Shown piece by piece: positions 33,664 through 44,262 of a DNA stretch of 64,000 nt. The first letter of the stretch is position 1, and the number at the start of each line of letters is the position of its first letter. The DNA comes from Alligator mississippiensis (lineage: Eukaryota; Chordata; Crocodylia; Alligatoridae): positions 37,023,756-37,087,755 of the forward strand of contig NC_081832.1 of assembly GCF_030867095.1 (NCBI RefSeq). The letters run 5' to 3'. A program made the translations under genes and the position numbers. The notes under the pieces are model-generated. The model had not been told where the DNA came from, did no database searches, and saw nothing but the letters and a program-made list of their open reading frames with translations.

Positions 33664-34163
33664 TACTTGCACAGTATTGTACATATAGATTGTAACCTGT
33701 TGGTACAGTTAAACTATGATTTTGCTTCAATTACTGGGATTGTTATTCTTTGTAACTCCTATATGTTAATGCCCATAGCAATAAATCTATCTCAAGAAAT
33801 ACTACATAATTTCATTTCATGATGTTAATGTACCTCTCATTATGCTGAAAGTCAGTGGGGGATGTATGTTCATATTGTACATCTCGATTTTATATTTTAT
33901 TTGAAAGTTTCTTGTCTTTCTATTTGTTGATTGCTAATCTCATGTAAAATTCATCTGAATAAATCAAACCATGTTGATCTGCCAGAACTAATTACTCAAA
34001 TTGACTCGAGCCAGATAAGTGACTTTACTCGAGCAAACTTAGTGACTTGACTTGACTCAACTTGAGCTTGGCATGCCAATGACTCAACTTGAACTCGAAT
34101 CTTTACTCCCAAAGAACTCAACTTGACTAGAGTCCCAATTTTTGTGACTAGTTACAACCCTGT

Positions 34164-36255
34164 CTTGGCCTCCGCTGTCCACATGATCTGATTCAGAGCT
34201 GATTCTTTGATTAGCTTGGACAGTGGGGCTGTTATTTCTGATGACCAGGGTACTAGGTGGTATAACATGGCCAGGCTCCATTATTATGGGGAGGAGTATG
34301 TCCGACCTACCTCCAACCCAGGGCAGCTCTTGAGGCCCACTTCTGTGATGGACTAGAGGCAGGCACAGCCACAGTAAACAGCCCTGGCTGGAGTAGTGCC
34401 CCCAGCTACTAGCCTAGCCACCCAGGCAGGGCAGAAGGGCCCACCCCCACAAGAGAGGGGTAAGAAGTGGCTGCGGGAGAAGTCTCTCAGGGGTGAGGGC
34501 CCGGCAGCCTCTACCAGGGATGCATATGGGTGGCATGGTCCCTGGGTGGGCTTTTCTTATCCTGCTTTACTTACCCTGCTGAGGTTCTGGGTCTAGCCTG
34601 CACCCAAGTTAGGGTGGCTGAGGCACCAGGACCACAGTGCGGAGGACAGACCACAGAGACCCCAGATGACAAGCACAGGATAAGTGCAACTCTGTTTTTT
34701 TTTATTGTTGTTGTTTTGTCTTTTCAGTTATGGGTCTGGGGAGAAACCTCAGGCTGGCTGCTCAGGAAGGCCAGGGTCCTGGTTAGTGGATCCTTAGCCA
34801 ACCCACTGCAGCTAGGGCACGTGTACACGTGCATTTAAGTGCAACTAAATTGACTGCACCTTAAGTTAATGCACAGTAAGCAATTTTTGGCAGGTGTCTA
34901 CATGTGCCCCCTGCGGCCACTTGGGGGAGTTCCAGCCTCTGGCCAGTACTTGGCATGTTGAAGGCAGACCCAGCTGCACCCATCTTGGAAACAGCCCCAC
35001 CCCCTGATTCCTGACCAGCCCCTTCCCTGCCCAGGAGCCAAATGCCCAATGCAGTGACAGCACCTTGCCCATCCTGCCTCCCTGAGCCATGGCTTCTCCA
35101 GCCCCTTACCCTGCCCATGCCAGAGCATCAGCTGTAGAAGGCCCTGCCTGACCCCCTCCTCCTGTACTCCCCTCTCCAGCCCACCTGCCCTGCCACTCAC
35201 ACACCCTCTACCCCCTGCCCACCCCCAGCACCACTCTCAGGACACGCACATATGAAAAAAAAATGTTATTACCCTCACAACACCTACCCCCATCCCTTCC
35301 CCCTCCCTCCCCAACACACAGAACCCCTTCCCCCTCAATCAACAGAACCCCTCCACCACCCTCCCCACCCACCAATAAAAAAAAACAACTTACAACTGGA
35401 AAACTATTTACCATTGGAAAACTATTTACACTATTTCTGGTTTTTGAGCCCAGTGGGGAACTGTGGGGTGGGGCCTAGCAGGCAGAGCCTGGGTGTCAGG
35501 TGCCCAGCACCCCAGCCTTGGCATATTCACCTGTGAGTCTGGTGGCTGTGGTGACCCCAGTGGGTAGCGGTCTTATGCACAGCCAGGTCTTCAGGTATGT
35601 GGTGTGGGGGAGAGCAGTGGGGCTGGACCTAGGTGGGTTGTGGCAGGTCTGGCATGGAGGCCAGGCCATGGGGTCTAGCAGGCAGGAGGCACCTGAGGAC
35701 CTCCTCCCAGGCCCAAGTTGGGGCCTGCTGCAGGGCAGCAGGTGGGACCCATGGGCCCTGCAGAGCCATGGGCAGGGGCCAGGCAGTGGGGGACATGGAC
35801 ATGACTGCCAGGCCCAGGAGGGTGTCCAGGGCCTGGCAGTTGGTGTCCCCCTACTGCTGGAGCAGCTTTAGGTGCTCCCACTCCAGGACCTCCATTTGGG
35901 TCCAGTGGTCTTGCTGTGCCTGGTCCCCCCTCCACCTGGGTGACATGCTCCGCCAGCCAACCCTGCTACCATGCCTCTTACTCCTCCACCACCACCACCA
36001 GGAGCTGGAGCAGGAGGATCTGGTCCATGGTGCATTGCTGGCACAGCCAATGCATCCAGATAGCTCCAGCAGTGGCTGGTGGTGATCTGGAGCCCGCATT
36101 CCCGCTGTGGCTGGTGTTCTCTCACCTGTGTCCAGATGTTGGTCCTGCAGAAGCCTTTTTTAAGAGTGCAACATTTCAGAGAGAAGTTGCTCTGCACCAG
36201 GGGCCAGGGTAAACCATCCGGACAGGCCTGGGCCCAGGTGGCTGCTGCCTAAGCC
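34164..36255. other. Unclassified repeats, no gene seen
   Basis: 34164-34810 may be LTR-like (A-rich T-run near 34700). At 34815-34911 a short element is bounded by GGGCACGTGTACAC and GTGTCTACATGTGCCC; its left end includes the 16-bp palindrome GCACGTGTACACGTGC. 34912-36255 is GC-rich with C-rich simple sequence at 35270-35370 and CACCAC/TGGTGG runs near 35985. ORFs of 100-150 aa occur on both strands with low-complexity composition and no domain. Confidence 0.4.
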
Positions 36256-37231
36256 CCCCATCCCCACTTGCTCCCCTGGGGCTGTTCAACATCTTCATCA
36301 GCGACTTGGACGAGGGGGTGAAAAACACCTTGTTCAAATTCACGGATGACACTACGATGTGGGGAGAAGTGGGCAGGCCAGAGGAGAGGGACAGGCTGCA
36401 ACTAGATCTGGACAGGTTACAGGGGTGGGCGGCTGAGAACAGGATGGGCTTCAACACTGACAAGTGCAAGGTATTGCACCTAGGGAGCAAGAACCAGCAG
36501 CATACCTACAGGCTGGGGAATTCCCTTCTCGTCAGCACAGAGGCAGAAAAGGATGTTGGAGTCATTATAGACTCCAAGATGAACATGTACTGCCAATGTG
36601 AGGACGCAGTCAGGAAAGCTAACCACACCTTGTCATGCATCCACAGATGCATCACAAGCAGGTCCAAGGAGGTGATCCTCCCTCTCTGTGCGACACTGGT
36701 CAGGCTGCATTTGGAATACTGCATCCAGTTCTGGGCACCGCACTTCAGGAGGGATGTGGCCAGGATTGAGAGGGTCCAGAGGAGGGCCACTCACGTGATC
36801 AGGGGGCAGCAAGGCAGGCCGTATGGGGGGAAGCTACGAGACCTGAATCTGTTCAGCCTCCACAAGAGAAGGCTGAGAGGGGATCTGGTGGCTGTCTATA
36901 AACTGGCCAAGAGGGATCAGCAGGCAATGGGAGAGTTATTGTTCCCTCAAACACTACTGGGAGTAACAAGGAATAACGGCCATAAGTTGACTGAGAGTAG
37001 ATTCAGGCTAGACATCAGGAGATACTCCTTCACAGTCAGAGCGGTTAGGATCTGGAACCAACTTCCAAGGGAAGTGGTGCTTGCTCCTACCCTGGGGGCC
37101 TTCAAAAGGAGGCTAGATAATCACCTAGCCAGGGTCATCTGACCCCAGTATTCTTTCCTGCCTATGTCAGGGGGTCGGACTTGATGATCTGCTCAGGTCC
37201 CTTCTGACCCTACCAACTATGAAACTTCCTG
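36256..37231 (+). mobile_element. CR1 LINE 3' third, unusually open
   Basis: A 278-aa uninterrupted frame (36306-37142) runs from just after RT motif B to the end of ORF2: LFKFTDDTTMWGE (catalytic FADD changed to FTDD), [60 protein letters not shown] and the last residues ...RLDNHLARVI. The 3' UTR and CCAACTATGAAACT tail follow. It is 5'-truncated. The open frame reflects a fairly young insertion, not a host gene. Confidence 0.85.
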
Positions 37232-37479
37232 GCCTGATGGCATCTCCTCCCGTGATGTGGCACCAGAGGTGTCAGGGCGGAGTGGGGGCTTGGGTAGGCT
37301 GTCCCTGCTGGTGACTGTCACAGGGATGCAGCCTGGGTCCCATGCCGCCAAAATATGGGTCAACTCCCACATAAGGGCTATGGTCTTGTGGGCACAACCA
37401 GACTAACCATTTCATAGATTCATAGACACCCAACAGTGCCCCTCCTGAGTCATGGCTGCCAGCATGACTCACAGGTGGT
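37232..37479. other. Short unclassified stretch
   Basis: No gene. A short CATAGATTCATAGA piece near 37410 may be a scrap of CR1 end. On the minus strand it would be the continuation of the neighbouring gypsy RT, but I cannot read RNase H with confidence. Confidence 0.3.
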
Positions 37480-37906
37480 GGTAGTAGTTAGCTAGTCCCA
37501 GGAAGGACTGCATTTGTATTTTTTTTGTTCACAGCAGGTTATAATCCTGTAGGGCTTATATCTATTATATCTATACCTTATCTATCAATGATTGTATTTT
37601 TCTCTCTACTCAGAAGCCTTAATACTGGGTGTTCCAATGAGCATTTTTTTGGGTTGGCAGTCAGGCCTGTGGCTTGTAGTTCTCTTAATATTGCCATCAG
37701 ATGTCATAGGTGTTCTTCCCAGGTCCCACCACTACATCTTCAACATATGCAGCAGCGTATCCCCAATGAGGCACTAACACCTTATCCATCAGGCGCTGGA
37801 ACGTCACTGCTGCTCCGTGCAGACTGAATGGCATTCAAACAAACTCACAAAGCCCCCACGGGGAGGAGAATGTGGTCTTCTCCTGGAAGTTCACTTCCAG
37901 GGGTAT
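37480..37906 (-). pseudogene. Ty3/gypsy reverse transcriptase fragment
   Basis: Minus strand, from 37906 leftwards: EKTTFSSPWGLCEFV, MPFSLHGAAVTFQRLMDKVL, AAYVEDVVV (catalytic YxDD changed to YVED), LRELQATGLTANPKKCSLEH and a final SFLGLANYY block at about 37490. These are palm and thumb blocks of gypsy RT, close in style to the Gmr1-like copies in this window. Frameshifts separate the pieces. Its 5' part is displaced by the CR1 at 37907. Confidence 0.7.
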
Positions 37907-38678
37907 ATTCATAGATTCACAGACATTAGGGCTAGAAGGGACCTCGGAAGATCATTGAGTCCAGCCCCTGCCCCAGGGGCAGGAAGTCAGCAGGGATCAT
38001 AGGTTCCCAGAAAGATAAACATCCAAATGTCTCTTGAAGGTGTTCAAAGTAGGTGCTTGAACCACCTCTGGCGGCAGTTTATTCCAAACCTTGGGGGCTC
38101 AGACAGTAAAGAAGTTCTTCCTTATGTCCAGCCTGAAACAGTCATGGAGGCGTTTGTGACCATTTGACCTTGTCATCCCTTGGGGCACTCTGGTGAACAG
38201 ATCTTCCCCTGATAAAACACCCCTAATAAACTTAGAGGCAGCCATCAGATCACCCCTGAGCCTGCGCTTTTCCAGGCTGAAGAGTCCCATAGCTCTCAGC
38301 CTCTCATCATAAGGTCTGTTTTGCTGCTCTCTGATCATGCTCATGGCTCTCCTCTGCACTCTTTCAAGCTTCTCCACATCCTTTTTGAATTGTGGAGCCC
38401 AAAACTGAATGCAGTACTCCAGCTGCAGCCTCACCAAGGCCAAATACAACAGGAGAATGACATCCTGGGATTTGCTTGAGAAGCATCTATGGATGTAAGT
38501 CAGCATTTTGCTGACTTTACTAGCCACAGAATCACATTGAAGGATCATGTTCATCTTGTGGTCAATTGTGACCCCCAAGTCCCTTTTGTCCGTAGGGCTA
38601 GCCAGCGTAGCACTGCCGAGCTTATAAGGATGCTGCAGGTTTTTCTTCCCATGTTGGAGAACCTTGCATTTTCCAAGG
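37907..38678 (-). mobile_element. CR1 LINE 3' part
   Basis: Starts ATTCATAGATTCACAGACAT on the + strand. The minus-strand frame 38099-38773 reads SPTDKRDLGVTIDHKMNMIL, FWAPQFKKDVEKLERVQRRA and [20 protein letters not shown]. It is 5'-truncated at about 38678. The first residues of the longer minus ORF come from the opposite-strand CR1 next door. Confidence 0.85.
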
Positions 38679-38848
38679 GAAGTGGTGCTTGATCCTACCC
38701 TGGGGGTGTTCAAAAGGAGGCTCGATAGACACCTTGCCGGGGTTGTTTGACCCCAGCATTGTTTCCTGCCCATGGCAGGAGGTCAGACGTGATGATCTGC
38801 TCAAGTTCCTTCCGACCCTACCAACTATGAAACTATGAAACTATGACA
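38679..38848 (+). mobile_element. CR1 3' end fragment abutting an inverted CR1
   Basis: CCAAGGGAAGTGGTGCTTGA through TTGACCCCAGCATTGTTTCC to the repeated AACTATGAAACTATGA tail at 38848. Orientation is opposite to the adjacent CR1 and its 3' UTR is of a different subfamily, so two insertions met rather than one inverting. Confidence 0.8.
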
Positions 38849-39059
38849 TGGATGTAAATGTAGAGCACCTGAAAATTTTAATGTGGCTTTTTTTTGGTGC
38901 AGTACGTTTTTGTTTGCATGACACAGCATTCATGTTTGCACGAACAGCGCTTTTGAGTGAGTTAAGCCCCCGTGTGTCATTCCCTACAGATTTCAGTAGG
39001 GGGAGTCAAAAAGCAATTTACCCTCTGTAATGTTGTTCCTAATGTATTACAGAAGGAGG

Positions 39060-39930
39060 CACGTGTAAACTACCCAGGCTCCCCAGTCCCCATCCCCAGA
39101 CTCTCACTGGGCAGTCCTGACTCTCACTGGGAGTCTCCCCTCACAATCCTTGTCACTTGCACCTGCCTATGCTCGGTCGGTCTGGTCTCTCTCCATCAAT
39201 ACACAATCCCAAAGACCCCATCCCTAATCCCAAAGACAAGCCGCTTGAATCCTCCCCTCCCGTTCCTTTCCCTTCCCATCCCACCATGTTACAAATATAT
39301 GTATTTTTTCTTTGATTTAGTATAGCTGCTATGATAACTGCTATGATATCATAAAATATTCAGGGTTTAGAGTAGCGGGTGGGTGGGTGGGTGGGTGTTT
39401 GTTGCTGCCTAATTGATTGGCGATTGCTGTCAATGTTGGTAGTGGTGGTGAGCTCTTCTGGCTTTTTTTTCCTGGTTTTTTGAACTACATTTCCCAGCAT
39501 TCCCAAGCACATTGCTCTTTGTACTGTTTCCAATAGGGTCTCCCATTGGAACCCACCCATTCCCTGCCCAGGTACACCGTCAATCTGTTTGCGTAGTGCC
39601 ACATACGGCTTTTGGAGGTGTGTTGTGAATTGTTTTAGACATGTTTTTGGAATGTTTCTGAAAATGTGTGTTGCTGTTCGGCTTGGTCCCCCACCCGCCT
39701 AGCTGACCAAGAGCTATAATAGTTAACCTTCTCACCCACATGGGAGGGCGGGGAGAGGGAGGCTCATTCAGATGTGGGTGACGGTATGTAATGCTCCCCT
39801 CCCCCAAACCACTCAGTCTAGAAGCAGCAAACCCCTAGCCCAGTCCAGATTTCCTCCCCCTTCCCCTGACCATCCTCCCTTCTGCCCCATCCACAACACC
39901 ACACACCACTGTAGACAGACACAGATTTAA
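39060..39930. other. Harbinger-side flank, no coding sequence seen
   Basis: Contains a (GGGT)n run at 39376-39397 and otherwise mixed sequence. ORFs below 120 aa on both strands show no motif. Confidence 0.35.
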
Positions 39931-40143
39931 AGTGTAAATGAATTTATTATAACCAAGAGAAAGAACAAAGCACTCCTAGGTGTTGTTGTCAGCAATATAT
40001 CCTGCCAGACAATCACACACAAGGGCCGCCTGACCAGCCTCTCCTTGAGGATATCTCCTCGGTCCCTGTGCTGCTGCTGCTGCTGCTGTCCCACGTCTCT
40101 GTTGTCTGGCCACTGCCTGTCACGCTTCTTCTTCCCATTAATC

Positions 40144-41150
40144 TGTCATATTGAATGAAATAGTTTGAATGTTTGTAATAGTTGCCCATTAGTCAGTTTC
40201 AGGAAGAAGACAAGATTTATCTCCTTATCTAGGCCATTGTTTTGGTCTACATGCGGAAGGTCCTGACTTTGCTCAAAGTCTTAACTTTTGAATTTTATCT
40301 TTAGAGGCCTTTAACAAAGAGAACCTAAAAATGACCCTTAAGCAAATATCCCAAATTCCGAGAGATCAAACCCTAGGGCCTTTGAAAAAATTGGAAAGAA
40401 AAGGTCACTTGCAGTGGTATGGAAGTTCCCCAAAGTAATTAGAATGATCAACAAAAGAAACTAATTACCAAGCAAAAAAAATCTGTAAAGTAAGATCCGA
40501 GCCCAAATTTGGGGGTAGTGACAGGTTTGGGTAGGAGGGGCCCAGGATGGCAACTCACTCAATAAAAACTGTAACCTACGGTCCCAATTTGGAGGTTATC
40601 TCACTTGCAGAACAACGAAGGAAGAATCGCAAGTGTAGGCCGGATCAGACTGATCACCTGAACCACCCTCTCCGTGAACATGAATCTCTTAGTTCACGCT
40701 GAAGCTGCAGAGCTCCCGAAAGGGACTGAAGGAAGGGGACTTAGTCCTATCAGTATTGAGGCCAGCCCATTGAATCGTATTGCTGAGGCGAGCCCATTGA
40801 ACCGTACTACTGAGGCCAACCCATTAAATTGTACTACTGAGGAATGAAACCATATTTAGGTGTTTGGCTTCTCGGAATTCTAGGATTGTAAGTATATTAT
40901 GAAAATAATAGTATTGATTCAAATTTAACTTCTAGTTGTAATTGTAGTTGTTTTTGTAATACTAATTCTTATAGCATTGTTTGGGAAGGAAGTGCATTCG
41001 GAGCATTGTTTCTGATATATGTAATTATTGTGTTCTTAATGTTTGTGGTATTTCTTAAAGCTAAGCAGTGTTATATGCGTAGCAAAGAATTTTAAAATAA
41101 AATTGTGTTATATGAATTAAGAGTGTAATCATTGTGAAATCGTGCAATCA
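40144..41150 (+). repeat. Possible solo LTR with 27-bp tandem repeats
   Basis: TGTCATATTGAATG (40144) to CGTGCAATCA (41150) would have TG...CA ends, with AATAAA at about 41095 near the 3' end. It contains about three and a half copies of a 27-bp repeat at 40754-40848, each with GAGGCCAGCCCATTGAA or a close variant. Harbinger sequence lies on both sides. The target duplication is not clear (ATC at most), so the call is tentative. Confidence 0.4.
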
Positions 41151-41209
41151 ACTAACTACTCCCCCAGCCAGTGTATCAAAACGAATCAGTAAATTGTGTG
41201 GGATTTTCT

Positions 41210-42408
41210 CTATTCCATAACCCACTAGAGACAGAATCCTGGAAAACTTCTCCGTGGCTCTCACAGATATTGTGCAGTGCACAGGCTGCCACTACAAAGG
41301 CCATGATATATTCTTGCTCCATCTTGAGCCAGCACATAAGCACTCTCCATCATCCTTTCAGTCAGCCAAACGCATATTCCACAGCCATCCTGCAACTGCT
41401 CAGACATTGCTTAAAAACCAGCTTCTGCGGGTCGGTGATGTTCCCTCCATAAGGCTTCCAGAGCCAGGGCTTTAGGGGTAAGCAGTGTCCACTAATATAA
41501 CCAGGGGAACCAGGAATCACTGTCTCCTCCACACCGGGTGCATAGTGTCCTTTCTCCACGAGGCCAGGCAGAGGGGAGTTTCTGAACATGCGTGCATCCT
41601 GCACGCTGCCAGCCCACCCAGTATAAATGTTCATGAACCAGCCCTGGTGGTCCACCATGGTTTGCAGGATCACAGAGACATATCCTTTCCTGTTTGTGAA
41701 AGCCCTCCCCCTCCCCGCAGGGCACAGCACTGGGATGTGAGTGCTGTCTAAAGCCCCTATGCAGTTCAGGAAGCCCTTCTTATTAAAGCTATCTATGACT
41801 TGCTGCGGATTTGCCAGGTGTATAATTTTGTTTGCAGTGATATCCTTAAACAGCTGGCAGGTTGCCACGCTGAACTGGTTCACAATGTAGTGGAGGTTGG
41901 ATGAGCTAGCCAATTTCATGATGGCCATTGCAACCTTCTTGTCTGGTGGGATGGCCAAACGCATGTTAGTGTCCTGCCTCACAATGTGGGGCCCCAGCAT
42001 CGAGATGATATGATAGAACATATCCCTTTTCATTCGGAACATCTCCAGCCACTGGTGGTCATTCCAAATCGTCAGCATGGTTCGCTCCCACCAGTCTAAG
42101 CTGCTCTCGTGGGCCCATACTGGGCAGATTCTGGTTCTCCTCCGGTTTTTCAACAAAGCCCAATCAAATTCCACTTTTTTGCTTTCCTCTGTGTATTTCA
42201 AGTCCTCTGGGTACCTGTATCTTCTTCTTATTGTCATTAATGCTGTTAAAGCAGGAACACAACTTGCCAGTGAACACTGTAGCACAGTTCCTATCTTTCT
42301 CAAGCATTCCAGCAGTAATCCCCAAGTAAACAGCATTTGCAGAAGCAGTACTGCCACCTCCTCCTCCATGCATTTAGTGCCACTTCGCCTCTTTCCACGG
42401 ACTAGCAC
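41210..42408 (-). pseudogene. HARBI1-like DDE nuclease of a Harbinger transposon
   Basis: A 348-codon open frame (42408 to 41362) contains the nuclease domain of PIF/Harbinger transposases: a FRMKRDMFYHIISMLGPHI entry, KVAMAIMKLASSSNLHYIVN and a helix-turn-helix-like region. All three DDE residues are in frame: GALDSTHIPV, GSVQDARMFRNS and AVEYAFG. Just after the Glu two stops follow (AVEYAFG, stop, LKG, stop), then RVLMCWLKMEQEYIMAFVVA and ALHNICESHGEV to about 41210. Harbinger nucleases cut and rejoin the element ends and act with the second protein. The C-terminal stops probably disable it, although the catalytic core is complete. Host HARBI1 genes derive from such elements, but the broken end and TE setting argue against domestication here. 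Confidence 0.8.
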
Positions 42409-42412
42409 AGAT

Positions 42413-43241
42413 ATTGAAGCGGAGGAGGTGGAGGGTCAGGAAGAAACCCATGCATCCAATATGTCATCTACTGTTATCAAGATACAAAAACAAGCTGGAC
42501 CATGGAAGTCTCTTGTAATATGCCTCTTGCCACAGCCAGGCAACTCCCAGGTTCATGCTGGTTGGGTTTGGGGGACTGGGAGAGAGGGAGGGAGGGAGGG
42601 AAGGAGGGAGGGAGGGAGGGGGAGAAATTCATGTGTTTCGGTGGTGGAGCATGACAGATTCGATAGCTCATAATGTAACAGATGCCAAACTAATTATTTG
42701 CTTTAATTAATTTTTTGCAGCTAGCACGGGCAGTAGCAGCTGTGGACCTGTTTCCGAAGTGAGTACTTGTAAGTTTTGGGCAGTACAATTGGTGCCCCAC
42801 TGTTGCAGGGTCTGTTTCTGTGCCTGCCAGCATTTTGTGCACTGCATGTTGGGGAGGTGTACTTTTCTTCTCTTGCTGGGGGAAGGCAACCATTGCTTTT
42901 TTCTTTGTTTATCAGCCATCGTGACCCGTGGCTCCCTGGAACAGCATCCTGCTTGCACTACAGCAGAGCCCTGCAGAGATTTTCGCAGCAAGCAGAGATG
43001 GTCTTGTGAAACCTCACTCTAGGTTTTGGTAGACTCCTTAGTAGCCAGAGTGGAACATGCAGATTCCTGGCAAGACAAACTCCATGAGTCGCTGTGTAAG
43101 AATGATGCCATCCTTGAGGAAGTGCAAGATATCATGAGGAATTTCAAAGATGTGGTCAATGAGCCTCTGTACAAGATGAGCGGAGAATTACAGCCAAACC
43201 TGTTCCCCCTAATTCAGTGGGGTCACAGGAGGGCCGCATGA
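42413..43241 (+). pseudogene. Second Harbinger gene, C-terminal part (Myb/coiled-coil type)
   Basis: Opposite to the nuclease, an acidic stretch (STDIEAEEVEGQEETHAS at 42413-42465) leads on. Through a candidate exon 42720-42758 (acceptor TTTTTTGCAG, donor CCGAA/GTGAGT), it joins an exon at 43025-43241 (acceptor CTCTAG) reading VDSLVARVEHADSWQDKLHE, NDAILEEVQDIMRNFKDVVN and EPLYKMSGEL, a likely coiled coil. Harbinger elements encode a Myb/SANT-type partner that binds DNA and carries the nuclease to the nucleus. The DNA-binding half was not found. A (GGGA)n run lies at 42571-42622. Confidence 0.5.
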
Positions 43242-43260
43242 CTGCCAGCAGGACTAGGAG

Positions 43261-44262
43261 GAGGGCACAACTGCATTTCAGGGATACGGGCAGGTCAGGG
43301 TCATGGTGGGGGAAAGGCAAAGAAACACAAGTAACTATAATAGTGTATTGCAAACAATAAAACCTTATGGTTTCCCAGATTCCTGTGTCTGCCTCCATAT
43401 CCACCCTTATACTGCTTGGTTGCGAAGGTGGATTTCATTCACTGTTTGGGTTCATTTCTCTGTTCGTTTTTCCTGCCACTTATTGCATGGTGCCAGGGGG
43501 GAAGGGGTTGGCAATTTCTCTTGCACAAGCACACAGGGGGGCTCCAGAGGTAAACAGGGGGGCTGCCTGAGTGGATCGCAATACACAAGTGCTGGCCTGC
43601 ACACCAGCATTTTGCAAAGGCAGCACCCACTGTGCAAAGTCACTTTTGAGGCCATAATTACTTACTGCTTCTGATTTCACCTCCCTTAGTTGGGAGAAGG
43701 GAAGTGGGGTGTGTCACCCCACGGCAGCCTGGTTTGCTTTTTTGCAAGCCACCAACACTTTGCAAAGTTGCCCACGGGGGCTCATGCCTTCCCAGGCTCT
43801 TTGGCTCACCTTTCACAACCCTTGCATTTTCCCTAGATGGAAACTTTGAAAATGTGCTTTTTCAAGATTCTTTTGGTGCTTTTTTCCCAGCCAGGTGCCA
43901 TGCACTGTCTCCTTTGTTTTGGAACACCAAAGCGAGGCCTTGGGTGAGGAAGTGGCATGGGGCTTAAGACCTGCTTTGCTTACACTCAAATCCAGGGACT
44001 TTGCACACTTTTCCACCTTTTTTTCACTCTTTTCCAGCCCAGTGCCAGAGTGTCTGGTTTTTTTTCCATACCAAAATGAGGCTGCCAGTGTGGGTGGGTG
44101 GGTTGCTCCACTCAAGCACTATGAATTGGGAGAGCATAAGTTGGGGTGTGTGTTTGCTGTATCAATGATGGGGGTTTGAGGCGGGTGAGGGACAGCAGCA
44201 CAGTGGGGGCAGAGAAGGACTCATCCCAGTCATGAGACTTGCCCCTGGGCACTGAATGGATC
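43261..44262. other. Unclassified sequence, no gene seen
   Basis: Mixed-composition DNA between the Harbinger and Penelope blocks. Overlapping ORFs of 60-123 aa on both strands have no recognisable domain. Part may be Harbinger 3' end or Penelope upstream sequence. Confidence 0.3.

Larger units (their letters stand above)
24850..34163 (+). mobile_element. hAT DNA transposon with four-exon transposase gene
   Basis: The right end reads GTGACTAGTTACAACCCTG (to 34163), a hAT-type end in CCCTG. Both subterminal regions carry many copies of an ACTTGACTC/GAGTCAAGT-like motif (24850-24906 and 26170-26222 on the left, 33990-34130 on the right). Between them lies a BED-finger to dimerisation-domain transposase. 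The left terminus itself was not found, and the start is set where the motifs begin. Later insertions enlarge it: a TIR element at 24911-26156, a possible LTR at 26399-28114, a GC-rich repeat at 28478-28826, and material in intron 3. Confidence 0.75.
38849..43260 (-). mobile_element. PIF/Harbinger DNA transposon
   Basis: Two diverging gene remnants typical of the superfamily are present: the DDE nuclease on the minus strand (41210-42408) and a second protein gene on the + strand (about 42413-43241). On the minus strand AATAAA at about 39940 would end the nuclease transcript. A possible solo LTR (40144-41150) interrupts the nuclease 3' region. I could not fix the terminal inverted repeats or the 3-bp target duplication, so both edges are approximate. 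Confidence 0.65.

Noticed and set aside
36306-37142. 278-aa intact ORF as a possible host gene
   Set aside because: It is the C-terminal part of CR1 ORF2 with a CR1 3' UTR directly after it.
40754-40848. CRISPR-like array
   Set aside because: Units are contiguous without unique spacers, in vertebrate DNA; this is a simple tandem repeat.
41362-42408. Domesticated HARBI1 host gene
   Set aside because: Stops right after the catalytic Glu, an adjacent second Harbinger gene and the repeat setting indicate a transposon copy.
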